17,677 nucleotides of DNA from an uncultured Slackia sp. Lineage in GTDB: Bacteria; Actinomycetota; Coriobacteriia; Coriobacteriales; Eggerthellaceae. Under the pieces are notes generated by a model. That model worked only from the letters and a program-made list of their open reading frames with translations, did no database searches and was not told where the DNA came from. Location of the stretch: positions 1-17,677 of the forward strand of contig CALBLG010000208.1 in the NCBI GenBank assembly GCA_937895975.1, given 5' to 3'. A program made the position numbers and the translations under genes. Below, piece by piece: positions 1 through 6,342 of the stretch; the stretch's first letter is position 1; each line of letters starts with the position of its first letter.

Positions 1-143
1 CGCGATTCGCTAAAAACAGCCCACTGGGCTGTTTTCTTAACGCGAATCGACCTCAACGGTTCGAATCCCTTTTATCCTGAAAACAAAACAGGTCAGGCAC
101 TCGCCTGACCTGCAAAAATTACGTGGTGGAGATGATGGGATTC
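1..143. repeat. Direct repeat copy 1 (at least 143 bp)
   Basis: This block recurs, as far as I can read without mismatch, at 188-330, an offset of 187 bp. It carries two hairpins (13-35 and 89-112) and ends with the last 20 nt of the tRNA-Ala gene (124-143), where the match stops inside the T-loop. Identity starts at base 1, so the true left end lies outside the window. The 44 bp between the copies (144-187) show no gene. Tandem duplication or an integration scar are both possible. Confidence 0.95.
124..143 (-). pseudogene. tRNA-Ala 3'-end remnant
   Basis: These 20 bases equal the 3' end of the tRNA-Ala at 311-386, including the CCA and half of the T arm. The rest of the tRNA is missing. A partial tRNA 3' end next to an intact copy is what site-specific integration or tandem duplication at a tRNA gene leaves behind. 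No integrase is visible in the window. Confidence 0.8.
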
Positions 144-199
144 TGAATCGCGCTTCGCGCGCTTCACCTCGTCGGCTAAAGCCTCCTCGCGATTCGCTA

Positions 200-222
200 A
201 AAACAGCCCACTGGGCTGTTTT
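200..222. terminator. Bidirectional terminator-like hairpin (also at 13-35)
   Basis: AAAACAGCCC (200-209) pairs perfectly with GGGCTGTTTT (213-222) around a 3-nt loop, with A and T tracts on both sides, so it could terminate in either direction. An outer pair, CGATTCGC/GCGAATCG, extends the palindrome. An identical copy lies at 13-35. Confidence 0.7.
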
Positions 223-265
223 CTTAACGCGAATCGACCTCAACGGTTCGAATCCCTTTTATCCT

Positions 266-299
266 GAAAACAAAACAGGTCAGGCACTCGCCTGACCTG
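266..299 (-). terminator. tRNA-Ala transcription terminator (duplicate at 79-112)
   Basis: On the minus strand a 9-bp stem, CAGGTCAGG/CCTGACCTG, with a 6-nt loop is followed by TTTTGTTTTC. It lies 12 nt past the tRNA 3' end, which is the expected place for its intrinsic terminator. The duplicated copy sits next to the tRNA remnant. Confidence 0.8.
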
Positions 300-310
300 C
301 AAAAATTACG

Positions 311-386
311 TGGTGGAGATGATGGGATTCGAACCCACGACCCCCACGTTGCGAACGTGATGCTCTCCCAGCTGAGCTACATCCCC
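311..386 (-). tRNA. tRNA-Ala (anticodon CGC)
   Basis: The minus strand folds as a 76-nt cloverleaf. The acceptor stem is GGGGATG/CATCTCC with A73 and an encoded CCA. The D stem is GCTC/GAGC, the anticodon stem TCACG/CGTGG has loop TTCGCAA, and the T loop is TTCGAAT. The anticodon CGC reads GCG (alanine). The G3:U70 wobble pair, the main identity element for alanyl-tRNA synthetase, is present, which settles the assignment. A short hairpin (395-408) lies in the 5' leader. The 3' 20 nt are duplicated at 124-143. Confidence 0.97.
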
Positions 387-416
387 ACGTAGTGGCGCGC
401 TTACGCGCAAGAAAGT

Positions 417-445
417 ATTATGCACGTTTGCACTGCAGCCGTCAA
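417..445 (-). promoter_or_regulatory. Promoter of tRNA-Ala
   Basis: On the minus strand TTGACG (440-445) and CATAAT (417-422) are 17 bp apart, a near-consensus housekeeping sigma promoter. Transcription would start near 410 and give a leader of about 24 nt before the mature tRNA. Confidence 0.85.
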
Positions 446-507
446 TACCCAATTTCTTCCTTATTCGAAATCGAGCATCGCCGCGCGCGCAACGTGCACG
501 AACCGGC

Positions 508-873
508 CTACAGGTCGTCGTCATCGTCCTCCAAGTCGTCACTCAGAAGAGCCTCGAGCGCAGACGCGGCGGTGTTTTCTTCCGTCTCGTCGTCCATGAA
601 CTTGCCGAAAATGGGCTCTTTGGTCTCGGCATCGAACAGCTCAACCATGCCCGTGAGAATGTCCACGTACTGGTACGACTGGCGAGCCTTGCGGCCACGC
701 TTGCGATCGACCTCCAGCACGAACAGCGCGGGATGCGCCTGCAGCAACGTGCCTTCGCATTCGACGATTTTCGAGCGGCCCATATTCGCACGAACCTTTA
801 CGCGAGTGTTGATGCGATCCATGAGCTCGGCGCGAATATCGCCGACGAGATTTGCCTGCTTTTCAAGTTCCAT
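508..873 (-). CDS. veg: Veg family protein
   Basis: This 121-aa protein matches the Veg (DUF1021) family. Its core is about residues 11-82, with the family features of a basic N-terminal half (RVKVRANMGRSK), the stretch HPALFVLEVD and a SYQYVDIL segment. In Bacillus Veg is about 86 aa and has been linked to biofilm gene expression; its biochemical role is unclear. Here the protein carries an extra tail of about 35 residues that becomes strongly acidic and ends in a run of Asp (DDLEDDDDDL). The start has a good ribosome site (AAAGGAA). The position downstream of rsmA agrees with the Bacillus order rsmA-yabG-veg. The 135-bp gap to rsmA, with a small hairpin at 905-921, suggests its own promoter; TTGACA occurs at 957-962 but I see no matching -10 box. 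Confidence 0.9.
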   Translation of the reverse strand: MELEKQANLVGDIRAELMDRINTRVKVRANMGRSKIVECEGTLLQAHPALFVLEVDRKRGRKARQSYQYVDILTGMVELFDAETKEPIFGKFMDDETEENTAASALEALLSDDLEDDDDDL

Positions 874-1008
874 TCGGGGGATTCCTTTTCACATATATAG
901 AATGGCGTCGGTGCTCGACGCGCTAGTACACGCAAGGGAATACAATACCACGGAATGTCAAGCTTCATAGAATCTGCAGGTAGATGCCCAATTGCCGTTG
1001 CCGTGGCG

Positions 1009-1923
1009 TTACCCTTCCAGGGCAGACGCCAGCACGCGGCCGAGCTCGACGAATTCGGCAAGCTCGAGCGTCTCGCCACGGCGCTTCGCGTCGATGCCCG
1101 CTTCGACCAAAATCTCGGGCAGCCGCGCTGCGATCGCCTTGCCCTCGGGGCCTCGGCTCGAAAAGTAGCCCTTCATCGAATTTGAAATGGTTTTGCGACG
1201 CGTGAAAAACGCCGCATCGGCAGCGACGCTTGCATCGTCGATTTCCTGGGCGGAAAGCCCCAGGTCGCTTCTACGATCAAGGCGAATAACCGAACTAGTC
1301 ACGCGCGGCGGCGGGAAGAAATTGCCCGGCGACACCTGGAATCGACCCGTCGCCTTCGCGATAAGCTGCAGCTTCACCGAATAGGCCGCGTAGTCTTTCG
1401 TACCCACCGCGGCCTCCATGCGGTCGGCCACCTCGCTTTGCACCATAACCGTAGCGCTTTGCAGGCTGTCGATGCGCTGGAAATAGTCCAGTACCAAAGT
1501 GGCTGCAACGGCATAGGGCAAATTCGATATGAACTTGTTCGGCGCTTCGCCCACCACAACGGCCTGCTTGCCAAACGCCTCGGCCAAATCGTCGTCGGTC
1601 AGGCGCAGAGCATCTTTGCCGATAAGCGTGAAATTTTGGAAGTCGTCGCACGTCTCGGCCAGCACCGCCGGCAAATCGGGGTCGCGCTCGACCGACAGCA
1701 CGTGCTTCGCGCGCGGCAAAAGCGCCACCGTCAGCGTGCCAATGCCTGGGCCGACTTCAAGAACATTGTCGGCTTCGCATACCTCGGAAAGCTTGCAGAT
1801 GTTCGCAATAACGCTGTCGTTCACCAAAAAATTCTGGCCCAACGAATGCTTCGTAGCCAGCCCGTGGCGAGCCAAAACATCACGTGTAGCCCCCACCGAC
1901 GCCAAAGGCGATGCAATTGCCAT
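1009..1923 (-). CDS. rsmA: 16S rRNA (adenine(1518)-N(6)/adenine(1519)-N(6))-dimethyltransferase RsmA/KsgA
   Basis: This 304-aa protein dimethylates two adjacent adenines in the 3' terminal hairpin of 16S rRNA, using S-adenosylmethionine, late in small-subunit assembly. Family signatures are HSLGQNFLVND (about 26-36), the SAM-binding motif VLEVGPGIGTLT (54-65) and the catalytic NLPY motif (134-137). The length is slightly above the usual 270-290. The start ATG is preceded by AGGGGA, which overlaps the stop codon of the upstream flavoprotein gene (9-nt gap), so translation of the two is probably coupled. It belongs to the tatD-flavoprotein-rsmA operon. Confidence 0.97.
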   Translation of the reverse strand: MAIASPLASVGATRDVLARHGLATKHSLGQNFLVNDSVIANICKLSEVCEADNVLEVGPGIGTLTVALLPRAKHVLSVERDPDLPAVLAETCDDFQNFTLIGKDALRLTDDDLAEAFGKQAVVVGEAPNKFISNLPYAVAATLVLDYFQRIDSLQSATVMVQSEVADRMEAAVGTKDYAAYSVKLQLIAKATGRFQVSPGNFFPPPRVTSSVIRLDRRSDLGLSAQEIDDASVAADAAFFTRRKTISNSMKGYFSSRGPEGKAIAARLPEILVEAGIDAKRRGETLELAEFVELGRVLASALEG

Positions 1924-1932
1924 TCAGTTCCC

Positions 1933-2517
1933 CTATTCGAACGTTTCCTTCTTCGTTTCCGCTTCGGGCTGTCCCCAGCCAATGCGGTCGACCACTTCCG
2001 CAATGCGCCAACCGGCCGCGCCAAATGCCGAACGCACGCAGCTTTCCAACGCGCCAAATCCATATGGGTCGCCGCCCGAACCAATTACGTGCAACGTTAC
2101 GGGGCGCTTTGGCGCATCGGCCGCACCTGGCTGCCTATTCGGCCCGCGCCGTTTCTCCCAGTATGGCTGAAGCCGATCCAAAACAGCCTTGAACTGCGCC
2201 GTTGGCCCCGAGAAATACACAGGCGCCACCACATGAACCGCCGCCGCGCCATCGAGCAGCGCATACAAACCGTCCATATCGTCGCGAACCACGCAACGCG
2301 TTAAACGCTCGGAGCATTCAACGCGTTGCAGCGCGCGACGACATCCCTCGCAACCGATGCAGCCACCCACGGCATGGTCGGCCACGTTCCAATGCTCGAC
2401 GGCGACGCCTTTCGCTTCAAGGTCGGCAATCAGCCGCGTCGCATAGCGCGAAGACACGCCATTTTTGCGCGGCGAGCCGCAGAGCACCAGCTCATAGGAG
2501 CCCTGCGCAGCGCTCAT
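1933..2517 (-). CDS. Flavodoxin-fold NAD(P)H/FMN oxidoreductase, iron-sulfur-flavoprotein-like, carrying an in-frame palindrome insertion
   Basis: This 194-aa protein has the flavodoxin-like FMN site CGSPRKNG (13-20) and a cysteine motif C53-x2-C56-x2-C59 followed by C75 and DDM (79-81). This is the pattern of the NADPH-dependent FMN reductase / iron-sulfur flavoprotein family, where the cysteines can hold a 4Fe-4S cluster; the substrate is unknown. I chose the ATG at 2517 because it overlaps the tatD stop as ATGA. A start 13 codons upstream is possible. Between C59 and C75 lie 15 residues, where the family usually has about 4-6. The extra 11 residues (64-74) coincide with a palindromic repeat that is also found between genes elsewhere in the window. 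An added Cys68 comes from it. Whether the cluster still forms is unknown. Confidence 0.85.
   Translation of the reverse strand: MSAAQGSYELVLCGSPRKNGVSSRYATRLIADLEAKGVAVEHWNVADHAVGGCIGCEGCRRALQRVECSERLTRCVVRDDMDGLYALLDGAAAVHVVAPVYFSGPTAQFKAVLDRLQPYWEKRRGPNRQPGAADAPKRPVTLHVIGSGGDPYGFGALESCVRSAFGAAGWRIAEVVDRIGWGQPEAETKKETFE
2294..2328. repeat. Palindromic repeat copy A, inside a coding sequence
   Basis: The arms CAACGCGTTAAACGCTC (2294-2310) and GAGCATTCAACGCGTTG (2312-2328) pair over 17 positions with two wobble-type differences around a 1-nt centre. It matches the intergenic palindrome at 5831-5861. It encodes QRVECSERLTR in frame in the flavoprotein gene and has no stop in that frame. Confidence 0.9.
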
Positions 2518-3674
2518 CGTGCATCCCTCGCCATATTGGCATGCGCACGCTGCCATTCCGTGGGTTCGCGGCCCAAGAACGCCACGCCCGCGTCATGCAT
2601 CTGCTGCAGCAATACGCGGCGAGCCTCGCCAGGGGCGGCCCCTCGAACCTTGGCTATGCGCTCGGCGGCAAAAATGGTGAATTCAGGCCCACACTCGATG
2701 CCGCGGAACGGCACGGGCGCCATATAAGGCGAATCGGTTTCGGTAAACAAGCGATTGGCCGGCACCATGGCCGCCGATGCGCGCAAATCGTCGCTTCGCT
2801 GGAAGGTGACCGCACCGCCGAACGCCACGCACGCGCCACGGTCGACCCAGCGGGCAAGCTCCTCGGGCCCCACGCTGCAGCAATGCAACAGCGTGCCCGC
2901 CGCCGGCCAGCCCTCTTCCTCGAGAATGCGAAACGCATCTTCATGGGCGTCGCGCACATGAAGCACCAGCGGCAACCCCGTCATGTGCGCCAGCTGCACC
3001 TGGCGGCGGAACACGTCCTGCTGCACATCACGGGGCGACAAGTCGTAATGGTAATCCAAGCCAACCTCGCCCAAAGCAACCGTGCGCGGGTCGGCCAAGC
3101 GTGCCAGCAAACGCGCCTCCATGTCGGCATCCCATTGGCTTGCCACATGCGGATGCACACCGCATGCGATGCGCACGCGAGGAATGGCCGGTTCAGCGCC
3201 CCAGCACAGGTTGCATGCGCGCTCGTCAACCGCGAGCGATTCGAGCAACGCCTCCGCTTCAGCCGCCTGCACGGCATGTTTTTTGCTCGTCGCATGCGCC
3301 TGGGCCTCGAGTATCTCGCGCTCCGCCGTCACGTTGCGACGCGTGGCCTCAAACACCTCGGGCAGTATGCGAAGCGCTTCAGCACGCCATGCGTCTATTT
3401 CATGATACGTGCGATTGCATTCGTCAGCCTCGGCCGGATCGCACAGCGAGCACACGAAATCGACGCCAACCACCGCACATCGCGCAAGCGAAAGCGCCGG
3501 GCGCGAAAGCATGGCCAAATGCGCGTGAGTATCGGCCACGGGAGCCTCGAGCGCAGGCGCCGGCGAGCCCATATAAGCCCACCCGGTTTTGCGATGTCTG
3601 CGGAACAACGCATCGCCGAACAGCAAATACCCCGCATCACCATCGGGTTCGATATCGGAATTCTTTTGAGTCAT
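2514..3674 (-). CDS. tatD: TatD family metal-dependent hydrolase with a long Cys-containing insertion
   Basis: This is a metal-dependent hydrolase of the TatD DNase family (TIM barrel). With the start at 3674 the protein is 386 aa, against about 260 for typical members. Metal-site residues are visible: H50 and H52 (DTHAHL), E203 (LGEVGLDY), H239 (VLHV), H264 (LLHC) and D314 (TETDSPY). An N-terminal extension of about 45 residues and an insertion at roughly 75-165 explain the extra length. The insertion holds two CxxC pairs (C75/C78 and C154/C157) flanking a charged, helical-looking stretch. The open frame runs up to 3770, but the ATG at 3674 fits better because the longer version would cover the SRP RNA and its promoter. 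It is the first gene of an operon with the flavoprotein gene (ATGA overlap) and rsmA. The metG-tatD-rsmA order is conserved in Bacillus. Confidence 0.93.
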   Translation of the reverse strand: MTQKNSDIEPDGDAGYLLFGDALFRRHRKTGWAYMGSPAPALEAPVADTHAHLAMLSRPALSLARCAVVGVDFVCSLCDPAEADECNRTYHEIDAWRAEALRILPEVFEATRRNVTAEREILEAQAHATSKKHAVQAAEAEALLESLAVDERACNLCWGAEPAIPRVRIACGVHPHVASQWDADMEARLLARLADPRTVALGEVGLDYHYDLSPRDVQQDVFRRQVQLAHMTGLPLVLHVRDAHEDAFRILEEEGWPAAGTLLHCCSVGPEELARWVDRGACVAFGGAVTFQRSDDLRASAAMVPANRLFTETDSPYMAPVPFRGIECGPEFTIFAAERIAKVRGAAPGEARRVLLQQMHDAGVAFLGREPTEWQRAHANMARDAR

Positions 3675-3708
3675 TGCCAACATCCAAACTTCATACGCCG
3701 CAGCACCA

Positions 3709-3738
3709 TTGAATAAGCCAGCTGCAGCGTGGTATACT
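3709..3738 (+). promoter_or_regulatory. Promoter of SRP RNA
   Basis: TTGAAT (3709-3714) and TATACT (3733-3738) are separated by 18 bp. Transcription would start near 3744-3746, just before the SRP RNA hairpin. It is divergent from tatD. Confidence 0.75.
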
Positions 3739-3743
3739 TCAGG

Positions 3744-3836
3744 TGCACTGGCAAAGCCCGTTCCGGCCAAGGAAGCAACGGGCGGCGCAGGTGTTTACGA
3801 ATTAGTTGGGTCGGTTAGCTCCGGCCCTTCTTTTTT
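3744..3836 (+). ncRNA. ffs: Small bacterial signal recognition particle RNA (4.5S-like) with apparent hexaloop
   Basis: The segment at 3763-3777 (CCGG-CC-AAGGAAGCA) contains the conserved SRP domain IV apex found in 4.5S RNA (E. coli TCCGGAAGGAAGCA), interrupted by two extra C residues. TCC/GGA closes the loop, and GCCCGT/ACGGGC extends the stem with the conserved AGCA left unpaired on the 3' side. It has its own promoter and ends in a terminator, which supports a real RNA gene of about 90 nt. This RNA binds Ffh and speeds targeting of nascent membrane proteins to FtsY. The loop GGCCAA replaces the usual GGAA. The exact 5' and 3' ends are estimates. Confidence 0.75.
3808..3836 (+). terminator. 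Intrinsic terminator of SRP RNA
   Basis: GGGTCGG (3808-3814) pairs with CCGGCCC (3821-3827) over 7 positions with one G-U pair and a 6-nt loop, followed by TTCTTTTTT. It overlaps the 3' end of the opposite-strand small ORF at 3815-3946. Confidence 0.8.
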
Positions 3837-3946
3837 CTCCCCTTGTCGCCCTCGCGCGCATTTGATTTCATTTCTCGCCAGACCTCAAGAATAAAGCCCG
3901 CTATTGTGGCGACCGCAGCTGCAGCAAATAGAATTCTTTCAAACAT
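3815..3946 (-). CDS. Small predicted single-pass membrane protein (43 aa)
   Basis: This ORF has an ATG at 3946 preceded by GGAG at 8-nt spacing, and an extended -10 box upstream. The peptide starts MFERILF, has one hydrophobic helix at about residues 4-23, then a polar and strongly basic tail (GDKGRKKKGRS). I do not recognise a family. It lies between metG and tatD on the same strand, and its 3' end is antisense to the SRP RNA terminator. The clear TM-plus-basic-tail layout and ribosome site support translation. Expression is not proven. Confidence 0.5.
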   Translation of the reverse strand: MFERILFAAAAVATIAGFILEVWREMKSNAREGDKGRKKKGRS

Positions 3947-4007
3947 AAGCGTTGCTCCAATCTACATTGAAGCGCCGCTCCGCGTCGGACTTTGCCAGCA
4001 CGCGGGC

Positions 4008-4013
4008 ATTGTA
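4008..4013 (-). promoter_or_regulatory. Extended -10 promoter for the 43-aa ORF
   Basis: On the minus strand TGATACAAT gives an extended -10 element (TACAAT at 4008-4013). A poor -35 match (CTTTTT) lies 17 bp upstream inside the metG terminator. The predicted start near 4001 leaves a leader of about 55 nt. Confidence 0.45.
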
Positions 4014-4029
4014 TCATGCCCATGCGTAC

Positions 4030-4065
4030 AAAAAAGCCCGACCTCGCGCAGACGAAGCCGGGCTT
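4030..4065 (-). terminator. metG terminator
   Basis: On the minus strand AAGCCCG (from 4065) pairs with CGGGCTT (to 4034), followed by a run of six T. It starts about 20 bp past the metG stop. Confidence 0.8.
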
Positions 4066-4085
4066 CCATTCATCATTTCGATCGG

Positions 4086-5693
4086 TTAGTCGTTCTTCTG
4101 CAGGCGCGGGAACAAGGCATCGCCCTTCTCGACCGGCGCGCCGCCAGCCAAGCCGCCCCACATGCACGTTTCGGCCAGGTTGTCGCAATCGGCCTCGGCC
4201 TCACACGAAAGGCGACGAAGCGCCTCGGCGCTGGTAGAAGGCATGAACGGCTCCAGCAGATGCGCCGAAATGCGAATGGCCTCAAGCAGGTTGTAAATCA
4301 CGAACGCCAGCTCGTCGGCCTTGGCCTCGTCCTTCGCGAGCGTCCACGGCTCCGAATCCTCAATGTAATGGTTCGCCGCATGGATGAGCTCCATAACGGC
4401 ATCTTTGCCCGCGCCGTAGTCGAGCATGTCCATAGCCGCCGCATAGCGGTCGACCAGGCCATCGGCGATTTTCGCCAGCGGATTTTCGAAGGCGTCGGCG
4501 CTGGCGGGCTTCGCAGGCGCGCAACCGTCGAAGTACTTCGCGCTCATGTTCAGCGAGCGCGAAATCAGGTTGCCCCAGCTATTGGCCAGGTCGGCGTTGT
4601 ACACCTGCTCCATGCGCTCGAACGAAATGGCGCCGTCGGTGCCGGGCGTCACGTCGGTCATGAAGTAGTAGCGATAGCCTTCAACGCCCAGAAGATCGAT
4701 GACGTCTTGCGGGGCGATGGCGTTGCCGCGGCTCTTCGACATCTTCTCGGCCTTGCCGGTTTCGGAATTGCGCACCGTGAGGAAGCCATGCGCGAACACA
4801 TGCTCGGGCAGCGACTCACCGATAGCCATCAGCATGGCCGGCCAAATAACGCAGTGGAAGCGGATGATGTCTTTGCCCACGATATGGAACTGTGCAGGCC
4901 AGCGGAACGCGAACTCGGCCTTTGAGGCGTCGTCGTCCAAGCCATAGCCCACAGCCGTCATGTAATTCAGCAGCGCGTCGAACCACACATAGGTCACGTG
5001 GCCGTCGTCGAACGGCACGGGAATGCCCCAATCGAAGCTGGTGCGGCTAACGGAAAGGTCGTTCAAGCCGCCTTCGACGAAGCTGCGCACTTCGTTCATG
5101 CGGAAGTCGGGCTGCACGAATTCGGGATGCTCGTCGTAGAGCTTCAGCAGCTTGTCTTGGAACGCGGAAAGCTTGAAGAAGTACGACTCTTCCTGCACGC
5201 GCTCAAGCGGGCGATGGCAATCGGGGCACAAATGCTGGCCCACCGAGCCGTATTCCTCGTCGCCCTTCTTCACCTGATTGTCGGTATAGTACGTTTCGTC
5301 GGGTACGCAATACCAACCGTCGTAGCTGCCCTTATACAGATAGCCCGACTCTTGCATACGCTCCCACAGGTACTGCACCGCGTGGTGCTGGCGCGGCTCG
5401 GTAGTGCGAATGAAGTCGTCGTTGGAAATCTCGAGCGTCTTCCACAGGTTCTGGAACAGGGGCGCCTGGCTGTCGCACCATGCCTGCGGCGAATCGAAGC
5501 CGTGCTTTTCGGCGGCCTCGGCCACCTTTTCGCCATGCTCGTCCATGCCGGTGAGGAATTTCACGTCGTAGCCCATCGCGCGGCGGTAACGCGCCTGCAC
5601 GTCGGCAAGAATCGTCGAATATGCGGTGCCCAGGTGGGGCGCGGCGTTTACGTAATAGATAGGCGTGGTAATAAAGAATGACGGCTTGGACAT
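4086..5693 (-). CDS. metG: Methionine--tRNA ligase
   Basis: This 535-aa class I aminoacyl-tRNA synthetase charges tRNA-Met with methionine for initiation and elongation. The N-terminal Rossmann domain carries the HIGH-type motif as PHLG (19-22) and FLTGMDEHG (46-54). The connective domain has CPDC (156-159) with C129 as a possible further metal ligand. The KMSKS loop is exact (317-321), and a helical anticodon-binding domain follows. The protein ends without the C-terminal dimerisation domain of E. coli MetG, so it is the short form. The ribosome site AAGGAG lies 7 nt before the ATG. It has its own promoter and terminator, with no T-box or SAM-type leader visible. tatD and rsmA follow downstream. 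Confidence 0.98.
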   Translation of the reverse strand: MSKPSFFITTPIYYVNAAPHLGTAYSTILADVQARYRRAMGYDVKFLTGMDEHGEKVAEAAEKHGFDSPQAWCDSQAPLFQNLWKTLEISNDDFIRTTEPRQHHAVQYLWERMQESGYLYKGSYDGWYCVPDETYYTDNQVKKGDEEYGSVGQHLCPDCHRPLERVQEESYFFKLSAFQDKLLKLYDEHPEFVQPDFRMNEVRSFVEGGLNDLSVSRTSFDWGIPVPFDDGHVTYVWFDALLNYMTAVGYGLDDDASKAEFAFRWPAQFHIVGKDIIRFHCVIWPAMLMAIGESLPEHVFAHGFLTVRNSETGKAEKMSKSRGNAIAPQDVIDLLGVEGYRYYFMTDVTPGTDGAISFERMEQVYNADLANSWGNLISRSLNMSAKYFDGCAPAKPASADAFENPLAKIADGLVDRYAAAMDMLDYGAGKDAVMELIHAANHYIEDSEPWTLAKDEAKADELAFVIYNLLEAIRISAHLLEPFMPSTSAEALRRLSCEAEADCDNLAETCMWGGLAGGAPVEKGDALFPRLQKND

Positions 5694-5757
5694 GTACGCT
5701 CCTTCTCGCCTGCGCGGCCAATGACGCCGACAAGCATCGGGTTTCTCAAACCTTGTT

Positions 5758-5787
5758 ATTGTAGCGCACTCGCACGCAAGCCCGCAA
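5758..5787 (-). promoter_or_regulatory. Putative metG promoter
   Basis: On the minus strand TTGCGG (5782-5787) and TACAAT (5758-5763) are 18 bp apart, giving a start near 5751 and a leader of about 58 nt. Confidence 0.6.
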
Positions 5788-5830
5788 AACTCGCTAAACA
5801 GCCAAAGCGCTACCCGCTGCCATGCCCAGA

Positions 5831-5861
5831 ACGCGTTAAACGCTCCGAGCGTTTAACGCGT
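5831..5861. repeat. Palindromic repeat copy B (perfect)
   Basis: ACGCGTTAAACGCTC (5831-5845) and GAGCGTTTAACGCGT (5847-5861) are perfect inverse complements around one C. This is the best-preserved copy of the family. It lies between metG and the ABM gene. One frame is open through the whole element on either strand (RVKRSERLTR). Confidence 0.95.
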
Positions 5862-5904
5862 CCCAGCATCGGTCGAACACGGCATGCGCACCTGCCCACG
5901 GCGC

Positions 5905-5931
5905 AAAAAAGCCCCGCATGCACTGCGAGGC
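5905..5931 (-). terminator. Terminator of the ABM gene
   Basis: On the minus strand GCCTCGCA (5931-5924) pairs with TGCGGGGC (5918-5911), with one G-U pair, followed by six T. It lies about 85 bp past the ABM stop. Confidence 0.8.
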
Positions 5932-6016
5932 TGGAAAAGGAAGAGCTCGATTGATGCGCTCGCCTGAAATTCGCCAAACGCTCAAAGCACCGAGCGCATT
6001 CCAACGCGACGACGCT

Positions 6017-6307
6017 CTACAAAACCTCGTAGAAGCGAATGTCGGGGTCAGCAGCCCACGTAGGAGCCAAGCCCGGAGCCACCTTGGTTTTGAACAGGTC
6101 GCTTTCGAGATACGCCTTGGCATGCTCCATGGAATCGAAACCATGAATCACCTGCACATCTTCATCTCGGACGAGGCACTCTTTGGTGAGCGCGCCTTCA
6201 ATTTCGTCGAGGAAGGGCTGGCGATAGTCGGTGTACACCTTCGCCGCGGCGGCACGATTCTCGGGGTCGATAGTCATAATTACCTGCAAATACGCCTTCA
6301 CGCTCAT
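6017..6307 (-). CDS. Small ABM-like (antibiotic biosynthesis monooxygenase / YgiN fold) protein
   Basis: This 96-aa protein resembles single-domain dimeric alpha-beta barrel proteins of the ABM/YgiN type. It has an N-terminal beta strand (KAYLQVIMTI), a helix with NRAAAAKVYTDYRQPFLDEI, a VQVIHGFDS strand and a helix of the type MEHAKAYLESDLF. Members oxidise quinols or other aromatics, or act in stress response; the substrate here is unknown. I use the ATG at 6307 because AAAGGAA precedes it. A longer frame to 6412 would run through a perfect leader hairpin. It is divergent from an HxlR regulator, a pairing often seen for quinone-responsive systems (YodB/CatR type), so regulation by that neighbour is likely. 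Confidence 0.65.
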   Translation of the reverse strand: MSVKAYLQVIMTIDPENRAAAAKVYTDYRQPFLDEIEGALTKECLVRDEDVQVIHGFDSMEHAKAYLESDLFKTKVAPGLAPTWAADPDIRFYEVL

Positions 6308-6342
6308 GATTGTTCCTTTCGACACGCGAATAAAATCGTCGC

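Larger units (their letters stand above)
188..330. repeat. Direct repeat copy 2 (143 bp)
   Basis: This is the second copy of the block at 1-143. Here the sequence continues into the intact tRNA-Ala gene (311-386), so this copy is the functional tRNA 3' flank. Short inverted motifs of GCGATTCGC/GCGAATCG type occur at 145-152, 188-197 and 228-236 near the repeat boundary and may have helped the duplication. Confidence 0.95.

Noticed and set aside
1..330. Possible CRISPR or satellite array
   Set aside because: Only two copies of a 143-bp block with a single 44-bp gap; the unit is far too long for CRISPR and contains tRNA sequence and terminators.
2202..3716. 504-codon plus-strand open frame opposite tatD and the flavoprotein gene
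   Set aside because: It is the antisense shadow of two convincing genes, with no motif.
5694..6016. T-box or SAM riboswitch upstream of metG
   Set aside because: The leader is only about 58 nt and shows no T-box or S-box consensus; the stretch holds a promoter, palindrome copy B and the ABM terminator.
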